Shown here: one piece after another, positions 1 through 12,977 of the stretch
Numbering within the stretch: the stretch's first letter is position 1
Layout: the number at the start of each line of letters is the position of its first letter
Assembly: GCF_901709675.1 (NCBI RefSeq)
Contig: NC_051087.1
Span: forward strand, 1,568,001 to 1,632,000
Source: Syngnathus acus
Lineage: Eukaryota > Chordata > Actinopteri > Syngnathiformes > Syngnathidae
Direction: 5' to 3'
DNA: 64,000 nt
Notes under the pieces: generated by a model
The model's database searches: none
Told to the model about the DNA's origin: nothing
What the model saw: only the letters and a program-made list of their open reading frames with translations
Program-made: the position numbers and the translations under genes

Positions 1-1546
1 AGGGAGCCCGCAAGAGCCGGCGGGTCATGACTCGACAATTAATTTACAGTTTGCCAGAGAGTGGGAGAACCACGATTAGGAGATTAGGCTTTCTTTACCC
101 GCTGGGCGTTTAATTCCAAACTGCGAATCTGAGACGATGGTTCCGAGAGTCTTCGGACCCGATAACCTTGTGAAACTATGTGAAGACTTGATCGCTAATT
201 CTGTCTGCCCGTGCCCAGCGACACCGTCTCGGGATTAAAATGTTGTCGATATGGCAAAGATCTAATTAGCTAGCTGATCTCTTTGCTACAGTTCGCCGCA
301 CCGCTTGATGCTATCTTTTGTTTGGCTAACCTTGTCTATGAACGCGCAGCGTGAAAGCCGAGACCAGCTAAAATAAACGCAATGTGTTTTATGCTACGTT
401 TTTTTGACGATTATGATACTTAATATGAAACAGCGGATCAGATGCGATGTTCAGTAGCTGATCGTTAGCCAACATTTAGCCAAGTAGCTAACATCGATAT
501 GATAACGTACCTTTACTATCTATGAAAGAATGACACAAAATTCGATATAATTTCTTTTGTGCCAGTCATTTTTACTATTTTGTCGCGCCAGACATTAAAT
601 TGAACATGAAATTGAAGCAAACGGCGTTGGTCTCTTCATGTTTTCCACAGCTGCAACTTGAACAATACATCATAAAAGTACACAATTAGTTTGGCAAAAA
701 AAAAAAAAAAGAATTTGGGCCAAATGAATACAATTAGGCTTGACCTTGCCGGTGAGACAAAAGACAAAAATTTGAGAAACGTGAGTAAATAAAAGGTGAC
801 TCGTCCCCAATACGAGTCACACATTTTGTCGAGTTTAAAACGTTGAAAGCGTTGCGCTATTGTGCTGCCATAAATCACGATTAAGAATGTGTCAAGCACG
901 GGGAAATAAAAAATATTTTGTGCGTGGCAGCTTCACGCTCGAATGGCGAGAGTTCGACTTTGACGTCATTGCTGTCTTGTCGCGGTTTGACAGCGTATAT
1001 CCAAGCACGTCGGCGTGTTTTTCCCCCCCCCCCCAATCTATTTTTTTTTGGGTCGACCAGGCGGGAAACGCCAAGCCAGCAAGCCCTCCTATCAGCTCAC
1101 AGACCATTTTATGATTTTCTCATATTTGCAGGATTATCTGCACACACGGCGTGCAGGCGCTAATCCCCTTCCGAAGATATGCTTTGCGTTATTACGCGTG
1201 ATGCGTCCCCAGTGAGAAAACCTCTCTCTATTTTCTCTTTTTATGCTTTTACATTCTGCTGAGACTTTCTCTCCTTATTTTTGAAATGGCTCCGTTGCGT
1301 TTCCCTTTTGACCTGGCCGGCTTCATGTTACCTGACATCCTGTCTGTTTAGATCACGCTGACCCGGCACTCCTGCTGAGGTCCAAAGATCTCACGCTTGT
1401 TCAAGCCTCATACCTGCGGAGGGGCTCTTGACGCAAGCGCTTTGACTCAAACTCGGTTTGTCGCTTGCAGAACCCTAAACAATTCCGCCTTTAGGGGGCG
1501 CCTATGAGTCTCTTTACGGTGGAACGTCGTCATACACGCACACGGT

Positions 1547-1847
1547 CAGAGGCGTAGCCAAGCCGGGGCGAGCCGGGGCGGCGCCCCGGTTAGGACTCCC
1601 TGCGCCCCGGTTGAAAAAAGAAAAGAAAAAAAATCGAGCTTTTTCGATTCTTCATTTTCATGCCGTTTTTTTCTTTCGGTCTTGCGCGAATGTGCTTGCG
1701 CTATTCTATGTGCGCGATGTTATCCATTCACCGTTTGCCTCCCGGACCCGGATGTTGTTTTAGCGATCAGCGAACGGCGTGGGTGATGTTCGATTTTTTT
1801 TCCTGTGGGCTGCGCCCCTACTGGAAAAATTCCTGGCTACGCCTCTG
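1547..1847. mobile_element. non-autonomous hAT-type MITE, apparently complete
   Basis: A 301-bp element bounded by perfect 14-bp terminal inverted repeats, CAGAGGCGTAGCCA at the left end and its exact reverse complement at the right end. It is flanked on both sides by the same 8-bp direct repeat, CACACGGT, at 1539-1546 and 1848-1855. An 8-bp target duplication and a terminus beginning CAGAG are typical of the hAT superfamily. The interior holds no transposase. It has a GC-rich left subterminal block, an A-rich tract and T-rich sequence, so mobilisation would have required an enzyme supplied elsewhere. The perfect TIRs and target duplication suggest a fairly recent insertion. Confidence 0.88.
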
Positions 1848-4675
1848 CACACGGTCATGTGACCTTGAGTTAACTTGTTCGAGTTTTGCGTTTCATGTTT
1901 CAAAGTTTGAGTTCGGTAGCCGTCCAGAAAAAGCCAAACCTAAACCGTGAACGCTGCGATCCATGTGGCTAGTTCGTCTAATTGCAAGCTCAAGAAAAAG
2001 AACTGGCCAACTTGCATCCTTTTAACTCTTGCCAACAGCAACTGCTGTGATGTTAACGTTATACTTCCTTTTTTTTTATGATTGGATATCCGAGTATGGA
2101 TGTTGGGTCCTGCCGTGACAACAGGCTCTTTATCGAGGGCAACCCCTTTCCACCCCACAAGCTCGCTTTATCATGCGCGCACGCTCTGGCTCAGATATTC
2201 TCTCTTTTATTTTTGATTAAAACAAACAAACACTTAATGAGACCATACATGAAAGCGTGAGCAGACATTTACTCCCAACACCCTCCTCCCCGTGCGCTTC
2301 CCCATTCCTGTGCTATTTTTATGTATTTACAATAGTCTACAGTGGAAAGTTGTTTCTGCTTGACGGGAGCTCGGCATGACGCATGCTACTGCTGCCGCTG
2401 CTGCTGCTCAGGGCAGTGAGAACAAGTAAAAAGCCAATGCTCATCCAAGGGGAATTATGCAGAACACATGCGCACGGCGAAGCGCTAACGACTCCATCGC
2501 ATGCACGCGCACGGCTTCCGCAACTCGCCCGTGGGACGAGGCGGGAAGAGCGCCAGTTTGAATCCCCCTCTCCGCCAAACGGGACAACGCAAAAGCGGAA
2601 TTATTTTCCCAAGGTGCCCTTGAACGAAGCACTTAGTCGAACGCCGCGACTCGGCGGCGGCGGCCGGCAGTGAAGAAGAAGAAGAAGAGTGCGTGCGTGC
2701 GCCATTCAGCAGCTTCCAGCTGTGAATGCGTCACATTGCATGAGCGTTAAAGGCGGGCGCTCATGGAGAAAAAAATGCGCTCGGCCTTGCCTGCCGTAGA
2801 ATGTTTAACACAACACTTCCACATGGCTACTACTTAGCGTGTCATGGAATGACACCACACATTTTCCAAAAAATAGGCCCCGGTTGGTGAAGTTCAAAGC
2901 ACCATGAGCCACTTAGTAACGTGCCTAAAATGTACAGCTACTAAATTTGATACAAGTTAAGAAACATACTGGAGCACTTTTGTACATTTGAGTTTTTTTT
3001 GTGTGAAAATTTGAATGTATATGAAAGCAGGCTGTGAAATATAAACATTCTCTCATTTGAGTCGGTGCTAGCCGCTAGCTATAGCAGGCTATAGTAGCTA
3101 GCAGGCTAACATGCAGCCTGCCACTGATCAAATGAAGGGACTCGATACTTAAATGGTAAGCCCCAGTGGCTTGATGCTCAAAAAATATAAAAAACTGATA
3201 TGTTAAAAAACTCAATTGTACTAAATTGTTGTCAGTCTTTGCACACTTTCATCAGGTCTCTTCAAACATATTCAATGTCCTTCAAAGCAAATCACTGAAA
3301 TCACTTAACAGGGCGTGATTAATGGCAACGGTGTGTAATGACGATTATTCCGGCAGACACATGAATGTCATTCGACGTCGCTGCGGTGAATGGAGCTCCA
3401 TCCAACCGGGCCAAGCGAGCGTCTCGATCCTCGCTGTGGCTCGCACGCCATTGGAATTTGCCGACACAAAACAAAGGCAGGGGAGAGAGAGTTCATGTTG
3501 ACTTTACCAAGATGCTCTCATAAGCTGAATCAAGAGCAAAAGGATTAGGAAGAACAGGTTTAGGATTTATGAGTGGTGGTTCCTTATTTGAGGTTTGGTT
3601 TTACGAGTGGATGTATCAATGTTGGGTTTAGGATTACGGTTTTGGGGTTCAGGTGTTGAGCTACCACTTTTTAAATTCTCTGTAAGTTTACTAGTAATAT
3701 CACAGTTGAAGTGGAGGAGAATGTGTCGTCCCAAGGAGCTCTGACCTGCGCTTTATTGGACATTTCACAGCGACACGCTGGCACACAAACATAAAAGATT
3801 TCTCATCAAATCCCTCCATGAACTTGCATTACGCAATATCCACCAGCTCGGAATGTCCCGGGATTCGTCTTGGAACGAACCAAGTGTTGTCGTCGAGGCA
3901 CATGAGAGTCTGGAAGCAGCAATAGTGTGTTTGTCCTCTTTTTTTTTTTATGGCTTGCAGTTAAGTTATATTACTGTTATGGTTGCGTTATTCCAATTAA
4001 ACAGTCACTGATAAATCGGGGATTAACGAGCTGTAGCCACACGACAGGATTGTGATATATACCGTATTTTATTTTATTTTATTTTACATTTGTATGTATG
4101 TACACACCTTCCCGATTTTGTGTCACATTTTAGCAGTGTGGAGGCGCACTAAATATGAGGAGGGAGATTATGACACATTCCTGTTGGAAAAATAATTAAA
4201 TTGCTTGTGGTGACCCATAAACGCTGCGATTATCGTATACGATGCTCACACGTGGCGTGATTTAAAAAAAAAAAAAAAAAGGGAGAGAGAGAGGGTAAAT
4301 GTAATCTAGCTATATCGGTGACAGCAGTAGGACAGCGAACATAAAACGCTGTCTGCTGACTCTTCCGGAGCGGCGGTCGAGCAATTAATTTTCAGTTTCA
4401 AACCCGAAGCTTTCGGATCAAACGGTGCTGTGCCGCAACTGAAGTCGGGAGTCGATAAGCAAGTTGAGGGAAAAGTCAGCTGCTGGAATTGAAAACTTTT
4501 ACTTTTTTCTATTATCATGCAGAATTTGAGAGAACGACTAAAGGTGGCCTCAAATGGTTGCAGGGTCGTGACTAAGAAGCTGAAAATAAAACATTAAAGC
4601 AACAAAAAATGGATATGTAAAAATGTTTTCCACGAGTGATTCTTACAAAATGCTCAACGATGGGCAATGTTGCAT

Positions 4676-4691
4676 CGCGCATCGATGCGCG
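4676..4691. repeat. 16-bp perfect CpG-rich palindrome
   Basis: The sequence CGCGCATCGATGCGCG is its own reverse complement and sits in otherwise unremarkable DNA. It carries five CpG dinucleotides. No function is assigned. Confidence 0.6.
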
Positions 4692-6776
4692 CGGCTTGAC
4701 GTTTTTGCGACGACTCGGCGCCGATCGTTTCCGAATCACGACTCGCCGCGCTAACACGGATGATAAGATCTGAACCTGGGAAGGCTGAACCGTGACAACC
4801 GCAATTATATTCGGATTAGCCAAGTGATAGGAGCGTGGAATATTTCTGTTCTGTTCGAAAAATATCCCCGATTGAGTCCAGCAGAGTGGAACTTTTCATG
4901 AATTCCTCATGCATTGTTGCATTTTTAGTGACTTACCCCGGGGAGGCGGGAGGGGAAGGGGGGAGAACATCCCCCACCCCCCGCCGAGTGTGAACAATGT
5001 CTGGCTGTGCCTCAATTTGTTGTGAACGCAAAAATTACCCGACACGTTCTGAAAATGAATTCAATTAGTCTACGAAAGCCCGCTGACGTAACGCTCGCTT
5101 GTTCGCCGCACACGTAATTGGATCCTAAATGAGTTTACGCTTCTAAACCTTAAGGGGGGGGCGGGGTGAGGCTTTTGGGATATGATTACCAAGAATTTCA
5201 TTTCCTGAAGAGGTAAATGACATGTTGCCAGAGTGCTTACAAGCTCAAAAGGCCGCCACGAAAAGAAAAACAGTCCGTCACGAAGCAACTTGAAATGCCG
5301 AAGACTTCAATTAAAGCGCCCGTCGAGCGTAGCGGCGGCGTGCGAGTTCTCCGAGCAGCAGTTGGCCGTCGGTGTCGGCGGATATTACATCGTTTTGGGC
5401 TAGACGCAGATTGTCTGCCAGCGCCCGAGAGATTGACGTCTGTCTGCCAGCTGTTGCGTTGACACGCTATGCACTTTACCGCCGCGCGTCGGAGCTCGGT
5501 TGAGTCACGATGCACGCGATTCCAAAGAAAGATAACTTTTTGGGGGGAAAAAATATTATTAAAAGAATCACGTGCGCACAAGACATTGTCGGCTGCTCCT
5601 TCCGCCGAGCGGTTAGCGCCCTAAAATAGGAAATTAGAGAGCGCGTCCAAAGCTGACGCATAATGTCAGATTATGCCCAAGATAAGCGCAGCAATAACAC
5701 GCGCCTCATCATGTTCGGGGCCTTTACGATAATACTAGACTATGTGCGCCCCGAAGACGCAGGGAAAGACATTGAACTCACCGCTACGCTAACTATAGCG
5801 TAAGAAGATTACACGCTGAGCTCTTTGCCAGTCAATTGGGGTCAAAAGCGGCACAGAATAATCATACACGCTGGCCGACTTCCATTTTACACGGGAATCG
5901 CTACGCCGACATATAGGCCAGAATTTTTTTGGGCTGAGGTTAATTGATGTGACACTTTTGCTTATAGCCGTACTCAAATGAGAATTAGTGCAACCGTAAA
6001 TGAAATGTGCGGTTCGGTCGGGTAAAACCTTGGTAAGAAAATACAAAACATGACGAATATGCTAACCGTTAGCCCGTGTGCGAATGGCGTCTCCATCGCA
6101 TGCTAACCTTAAGCTAGCAAAGGCCTTGTGCTTGTTTTCAATATGTATAACTCTCTTATTGTTTTAATTTTGACAGTAACCTTCAGCTGAAAGTAATCAA
6201 ACTTTACATATTTGGACGGGGGCGAGGGGGGTGAGAGACAGATGGCAAGAAAAGCGCCCCATTCATGTTTGCTGATAGCGCTCGCAAATATTTCACCTTC
6301 AACACACAGCGGCCAAGTTGCCAGCATCTGTCACACCAGGAAAGTGGGGCAAAACAAACAACACGTGCTGGGCATCAGCTGTGCAGCGGTGCGGGGTCCC
6401 GGCGTCCCATGAGCCAAACACACAAGCGCTACGATGTTTACCCATCTTGCATTCCCGTAAAGCTGCCACCGCACGGTGGATATTATGACGTGGTCGATTG
6501 TCACTCGCATACTAGGCACTCGATTCAGGTGACCTCACTCGTTTGCTCTTCTTGTCCCAGTCGGTCGGCTTTGAATGTACTTCAGGGAAAGAGCATGCTG
6601 GAAAGTGCGGCATGCGAAAGTGCAATCTTGTATATAATCTTGCAGTCCCGGTCGGCCCCGAATTATATGCAGTATGTTTATGGTTGAGACTGATGTCTAA
6701 GAATGAAGTTTGCGTCACACCTTTGTCGCTCATTGCTAAAATTAAGAATGGGGGTTTCGTTGTTGTTGTCTAGTAA

Positions 6777-7002
6777 CGCTAATGTTGCTAACGGACGCTA
6801 ACAGAGACCTGTGGTTACATTGTCGCGAAATGGCTTCTGTTTACTCCCACCACTTAAAATGGCAACATTTCATGTTACGGGGCTCGCTTCTTATAATGCT
6901 AATGTTGCCAGCGGTCGCTAACAGACACTTGTGTTCGGCTTTTATACATTCCCACTACTATAAACAAGCTAAATTGTTTCACGGCTCCCTTGTTCAGACT
7001 TG
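6777..7002 (+). repeat. diverged ~120-bp tandem duplication
   Basis: The segment beginning CGCTAATGTTGCTAACGG at about 6778 recurs at about 6898 as TGCTAATGTTGCCAGCGG. The similarity continues past the start of each copy: both run through a CGCTAACAGA block and a 'TTCCCAC/CTCCCAC' block to a 'CACGGCTC/TACGGGGCTC' end. The copies are clearly diverged, so the duplication is old. Confidence 0.6.
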
Positions 7003-9159
7003 CATTAAATTTGCAACGAGTTCCCTTTCGGCAATCGTACGTTCCAAAAGGGAGTCGTAGCGTCTCTTACGCTGCGCGTTAACCTTCCAACCTTGAAGCC
7101 CAACAAGTACGAGTGTGCTCGTTCTGTAATGAGCGCCAGTTAGTTCTCATTAGAGCCTCGCCATCCTGGGACCTGAATGCCATAAATGGGATGCTTCCAA
7201 TCTTCTGACGGGATCAAGCTGCTCGCTAATTGCAAAATGGGAGCCCAAGACAGACGTTCATTTTGCGCGTGCATTAGCGGCCTTACTACCTTCAACCCTA
7301 AAAACCCTGAAGCCACATCGGAAATGCAAGCTGGATCTTTTGATTATGACACAACGCAACGTGATGCACGCCTTCGTTAGCATGTCTCAGGTTGAATCCC
7401 CAAGACGCGACACAACATCAGCAAAGGCATGTGTCCGTCCATACAAGATGCTTTTTATGTAACAGTTGGAGAAGCGCTCCCTCGGGCTTATTTTCTTTTT
7501 CTACTCATAAAGCAGCACAAGTTGTCACACGACCAAAAAGCCACAAAGACTTCACTTCATGGCGTTTTTTTTTTTTTTCTTTTTCCCTCCTTTATCCATT
7601 TTGCTTACTATTTAGTCTCCCTTGGGTCAATGGTGAGCCTATTCCATCTGAACTCAATGTCAGCCAATGGCAGCGCACGTACAGTAAATGCATCTATTGT
7701 TATTGTTTCAACTGGAATTTTTTGGGGTTGTTCTTTTAAAAGACAGAACTGGTGGACAATGGTACTGTGCGCTCCTAACTGGGTCAACCCGTTAAGACGC
7801 CCTTCCTCCCCCCTCCCCTCCCTTCCCGCCAAGCTCGGCCTTTTCAAGACAGGCCACGCTCCGACCTGGCCGGCCCGTCAAATAGCGAGGCGGTGCGCTA
7901 GAAGCGATGAAATGTTTTCCGCCGGGTCAGGTGGCGGGTGAGGACAAGAATGAAAGTCTGTTTTCAGCAGATAATTCTTCTGCATTGTGTGTCGCGACGC
8001 TTTCTTCTGCTTTCTCCGTCTCACTGCGGGGCCCAAAATCCAATTCATATCCCGCTTCATCATGTTTGGCAATTTTGTCTGTGGCGGGGTCTTTTTTTTT
8101 TGCCTACCACTCTTCATCCCTGTTATTGAATTGAGGAAAAACATGGTGTAAAAAAGTGATTGTTTTGTAAACACAATGTGGGCCTTTTTCTTTTTTGTAC
8201 CGTTGCTGCTTGAAGGTGATCCTTTAAAAGCGCTTGCGTTATGTCAAATTGACTTTTTGATTGTTTGCGGAGAGTGTCAATTGGTGTTGCGACACCCGAG
8301 ACTGCTCTTAGTCGGTCTTGAATGGCCGCACTCGGGTCAAGAGAGACCGTTCTGTTTTCTCTACGTTTCTTGGCTCCACAAATCCCCCCCAAAAACAGAG
8401 AACATCTGCCAGCAACACAAAAGAGACGGTAACATCTCCCTGTGGGGCTTTATTAAAAAAATCCACACACTGCGTTTTCCATTTCAAAAACATCACCGTT
8501 GATCTTGGTTTGAACGCTCCGGGTTTCCGTATACATAAGTTATCAGCCCGCGTGCGCGCCAAGCTCCGTGAGAGGAGTCGGCCCAGGTTGACAGGTCGGA
8601 GGTGTCCCGGGGTCCGGTCGCCCCGAGGCTTGCCTTCTAACAGGCGGGCGTCTTCCCGTCCCGTTTACCTTTCAAACCGAGCTGCTGTCAAAACACACTG
8701 CAAGTCGGCTTTGAATGTGCGTGTGTGGCTTCGGCGAAAGAAAATCTCAGCTTTGCATTGGCAGTGAGCAAAGATTGAGGTGTTTTTCTTTGATTCTGAC
8801 TACTGACGACGTAGCACGCTCTGTCTAGATCCACTGAATGTGTGTGTGTGTGTGTTTGCGATGTCTGTGACTGTCACGACCAAATCCCGGTGATTACACG
8901 GATAAAAATCCAATTATTTATTTGGGAAGAATTGAAGCTTCTATTCACTAAAAATGTGGATTGAGTTCCAGTAGCACAGTTGAGCTCGTTGGCCTTGACC
9001 ATTAGCCACACTATTGGCTCTCGTTTAATTTCTTAAGCTTAATGTAGCCTAATGGTCTAGCCTAAAGCAAACCCTGTCTGACCTTAATCAACTGTAATTC
9101 AAATCAATGCTGTTCCTAACCTGACAAGATGAAAATTCTTCATACCAGTAGATAAACGT

Positions 9160-9243
9160 GATGCTGGTAGCGTGATGGTCTGGGGCTGCTTTGCGACTTC
9201 ACGACCTGGACAACATGTTGTGATTTGATGGGACCGAAATTCT
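9160..9243 (+). mobile_element. Tc1-like transposase fragment (relic)
   Basis: Forward translation from 9160 gives a stretch with the signature 'GSVMVWGCFATS.PG', which matches the conserved block of Tc1-type transposases around the second catalytic aspartate region. The frame meets a stop about 23 codons in, and no flanking transposase sequence or terminal inverted repeats were recognised. This is a short, decayed scrap inside the presumed mtnr1a intron. Confidence 0.75.
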
Positions 9244-11480
9244 AAATAAAATCCCACTTTAAAAACTTCATTCCACTGCTATTTACTCGGGTCAGGGTTT
9301 TTATGGCATGGTTTGTGCCAACACAAATAAATTGGGAAATACATTTTTGGGTTGCTAATCCGTTTGAAACTTCAAAACCAGTTTGCTCTTGGCAAATCAT
9401 TATAATGTTTGTGTGTGTATGTGAGAGAGCCACTCAAAAGCAATTCGCACGGCGTACAGTTGGCCCGAGACGTGGAGGATCAGGTGGCGAAACACGAGGA
9501 CGTGCTGGGAGCTGATTGGACGCCAGCCAAAAAAGAAAAGGAGGCATTGTAGATATCAAGACAGATACGAACGAGGCTGGCTTGAAGGTGCGAAAGGGGA
9601 GATTGGCCAGATTACAAGTTGACCACATCCTTTCCCTTGTGGGAAGGATTTCCACGCGCTTGTTTTCATCTTCCTGTATTTACTTTTGTATCAGTTAATA
9701 GTTTTCCATTGATGGTCTTGGTGTACGTTGGACTTGAAATCTCAGCGGAAGCATCCCCGCCAGAGTACCTACCTGTCTGCCACGCTTACGTTCTCCGGCG
9801 AGGCGGCCGAGATGACAAAACACCACGGGTGGTGTCACGCTGGATTTCCGCCAGAGCCTCACAGCTGGTGGTCTGACACAGCCTGACAGGTTGCGCCGAT
9901 GAAGCCCCCCTGGACAAACTTGTCCCGTGTCATGTTGTCAATCTGATTCCACGCTTTGAGTGTGTCGCCCAAAAAAAAAAAAAAAAGATAATAATGATGG
10001 TAACACAATGACTTGTGTGTTGAGCATATTTCAAATCACTTGTGTAATCATTGAATAGTTTCTTGGCATCGTTTAATGTCAACTTAGCAGTGACGATTCT
10101 CCAATTTGTGTTTGGATTTGATCCAAATTAGACATCTGCAAACATCTGCTTTCACGTTGGAACGCTACCATGAACATTTTTGCCGATTTTGTACTCAGCC
10201 TCAGGTTATTAGGTCGTTACGGTAATATTTCTGTTTGTTGATAAAAGGATGGAAATGGATGTAGCACTTCCTCTGGCTTAGTGTTGTCATACTGTTTCTG
10301 ATCTCAGTGAGCCAAAAGGTCACAGTGAGCGGGACACTGTATGGACCCCCCGGGCCGGGCCGGGGCCTGGTCGGGGCGAAGCATGTGTACTGCAAATATT
10401 CTCCAGTCAGTCCAACTCCTCCCCAGCAAATAAGCCACACGAGCGAAGTCCGCAACGTCCGCCAGGCATCCTTTCGTCCTCTTTGCTTAAGTAGGACAAC
10501 AACGACGAAGCGTTCCCCGTCTGAAGGGAAGCACCAGCAAAGGCTTTCTGCTGACTTGTCGCTCTGTCAAACTGTCGCTAACATGGCAGCGGCGGATTGT
10601 TTTGCTGACGCTAGCACCCGCGTTGGCGCTTAGCCTCGGACGTACCCCGAACGCGCCGTGGGCTTTACTTAACTCGATTGCCTTCCGCCGGAAGACGACG
10701 TCTTTAAAGAAAAAGATGTTTTTCGTACGAGTTCCGCTTCTCTCATAAGAGTTGTGAGTAGTCATGCTAATGCTAAACAGTTTAGCATCATTTCAGATTG
10801 CAGTACAGTTAGAAAGTCGAATTATTTTGACTATGTTTATTATCTAGTTGACAGTCGACTGCCCAAAAAGAAGAAGAAGCTCAAACGAAGATGTCAGTCA
10901 CATAAATCACAAGGCACCGCCATAGGATTTGAAAAAAAAAAAAGCCAAAGAGTCATCCATTCAACCCCCTTCCACCCTGCTGCTTTGCCTCAGTACTTTC
11001 CAATCCCAGGGGCCATTTAGGTCAGGCAGCATGTGGCGCATTACGGCTTTTACCTAAATCCGCATCCTTTTCCTGCATCTCCGAGCGGCTACGGTCAGAT
11101 GTGGCCGTGCACGTTTCTGCGTTTCATTATTAACGTGGTTTACGTTCCGGGCGCCCGTGTGCGGTTTGTGGCTTCCGGAAATAGATTTGATAAAGGAGGC
11201 GAGGAGATGAAACCTGGCTCCATTCATGAAAAGACAATATCCCTCAAATCCAATCGTAACCACACAGGAGTATGAAGTGTATTCCTTGCGTTATAAGAAA
11301 AGTTGCTCGCTTGCCGTTGTTGTGTAGTCGTCGTCTCTGGCTGGAGCCAAGTGACCTCATTGAAACGCATTGGCACTCACATGTGGGAAACATTTCATAT
11401 CAACTCGCTTTTATGATCATTTTTTATTTTTTAAAAGTGAAAACGATTTGTCATTTTAGTATTGATGCATAATTTGTCTT

Positions 11481-11545
11481 CGCGGGCCACACACAATGAT
11501 GTGGCGGGCCGTATCTGGCCCCCCGGGCCTTGGGTTTGACACGTA
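11481..11545 (+). mobile_element. hAT-family terminal fragment
   Basis: The run '...GGCCGTATCTGGCCCCCC GGGCCTTGGGTTTGACAC' resembles the common vertebrate hAT end that reads in reverse as GTGTCAAACTCAAGGCCC. Only one end is present, and the other terminus was not found. It is a weathered insertion remnant. Confidence 0.55.
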
Positions 11546-12741
11546 TGATCTGTTGTTAAATCGTCTTGCTCTGACGACAGTAAATATCTCACTGCATAGC
11601 TACACACGGCGTCAAGTCAAATTTATCAAGCAGCTCTTCATTGAAAATTCATTGAATCGCATCCCACGTGCACGTATTAAAAGGGACAGCGCAAATAACG
11701 CCGTCTCAACCAGAAACAAGCAGCCAAAGGTTGAAGTTGGCCCTTTGGAAAGCGAGCGGCGGAAAAACAGCACGACTCCCGGCGGCGAGCGGCCCGCCCG
11801 CCTAACGATGTTGTGATGCGGCGCGATCCAGCGGAAGGAGACAGCTCAGCGGCTTTCGAAACAACATCCCCCGCAGAGACGCGCCGAGGTGGCCGTCTCA
11901 TACGCTTGTCTCAACGCGCCAAACTCAGCCAAGTGTGAACTTTTTTTTCCTGGCCGTTCCAACCGAGTCACTGACTCGCCGCGCGCCAGCCGTTAATGAA
12001 ACAAAAGCGGCTGGGATTAAACATTGACGGCGTTTCGGTTTACGCGAGGTTCGTAGCTAATGTCCAATTAAGCTCTTGGCTAGCGTCGGTCTCCTTGGAG
12101 GAGGTCGTAATGAGAGCGAGGCCGCAGAGCAGCTGACCACGGTAAATAAAACGCCGCACGCGGACGAAGTGGATCGCTCTCAGATTCCAGAGTCTTCCAA
12201 CAATAGCCCGCCGTGTCCTTGGGAAGTGCCAGAACTGGGATTTGGTAGGATTTGGGGGCATGGTTCCCTTTGAGATCACTTTTCAAAGGAAGGCGGACAG
12301 TCCTAAATCCACCACCGATTTCCCGGCGTCCTCTTTCCGACCACACCGGTCACGTCCTTCTGTGACATTGGGAAGTACTTGAACTAGCATGTTTGAAATC
12401 GAGAGTTTGGAGTAATAGGGCTGAAGCGGAAAGACAAAGCAGAAGTCGAATCAATAGCGGATGTCCAATCAGTCCGCTAAAAGAGCTCGCCGCTCGTATC
12501 CTTGCCAAGGTCAAGGCTGCTGCAACAGTCGAGTGTAGCGCTTTGACGCCGGGCCTGCCCAAGAGAAGACCAGTCATGAAGCGGATAGACATCGCAGCTA
12601 TTAACGTGTCAGCGCAGATTAGCTGCTGGCTTGCTGATAGACGGATGGACAGTCAGTGTAAGTCGCTCGCGGCACCGACGCTGTCGCCGTCAAAGCGCCT
12701 GTACTGGAAGCTTCTTCTGCACGTGAGCAAAGCCACGCGTC

Positions 12742-12773
12742 TTTGTGTGCGTGTGTGTGTGTGTGTGTGTGTG
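12742..12773. repeat. (GT)n microsatellite
   Basis: A short GT-dinucleotide tract about 200 bp upstream of the mtnr1a exon acceptor. Confidence 0.85.
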
Positions 12774-12977
12774 AAGACACAAATGAATGTTGGCATGCGA
12801 TAACGTGAATGGACAGTCAGTGTTGACATAACGAATGTACGAGTGGACGCTGGCCTTGCAGATGTGCGTACACAAGTTGTTTTTGTTCACAAAAGCGAAT
12901 GAAATTGAAACCAAAAAAATGTTCATTTACTGAAACCCAATGAGAATAAAGTCATTGTATTTTTTGTTTGACCGCAG

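Larger units (their letters stand above)
1..12977 (+). other. presumed mtnr1a intron 1 / upstream non-coding DNA
   Basis: No coding exon could be supported here on either strand. The melatonin receptor exon at 12978 begins with a split Gly codon, so its first coding exon (N-terminus, TM1, first intracellular loop) must lie upstream. I looked for a TM1-like stretch ending in the family's conserved charged loop and did not find one, so the intron probably runs past the left edge and exceeds 12.9 kb. The stretch contains a hAT-type MITE, a Tc1 scrap, a hAT-end fragment, a 120-bp tandem duplication, CpG-rich patches near 2.4-2.7, 5.3-5.5, 8.5-8.7 and 10.4-10.7 kb, and several poly-A/T tracts. The remainder shows nothing recognisable. 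Confidence 0.55.

Noticed and set aside
10560-10640. CpG-rich patch with AACATGGCAGCGGCGG suggesting a promoter or start codon
   Set aside because: The frame closes after 17 codons with no donor, and no gene is expected here; at most a YY1-like motif.
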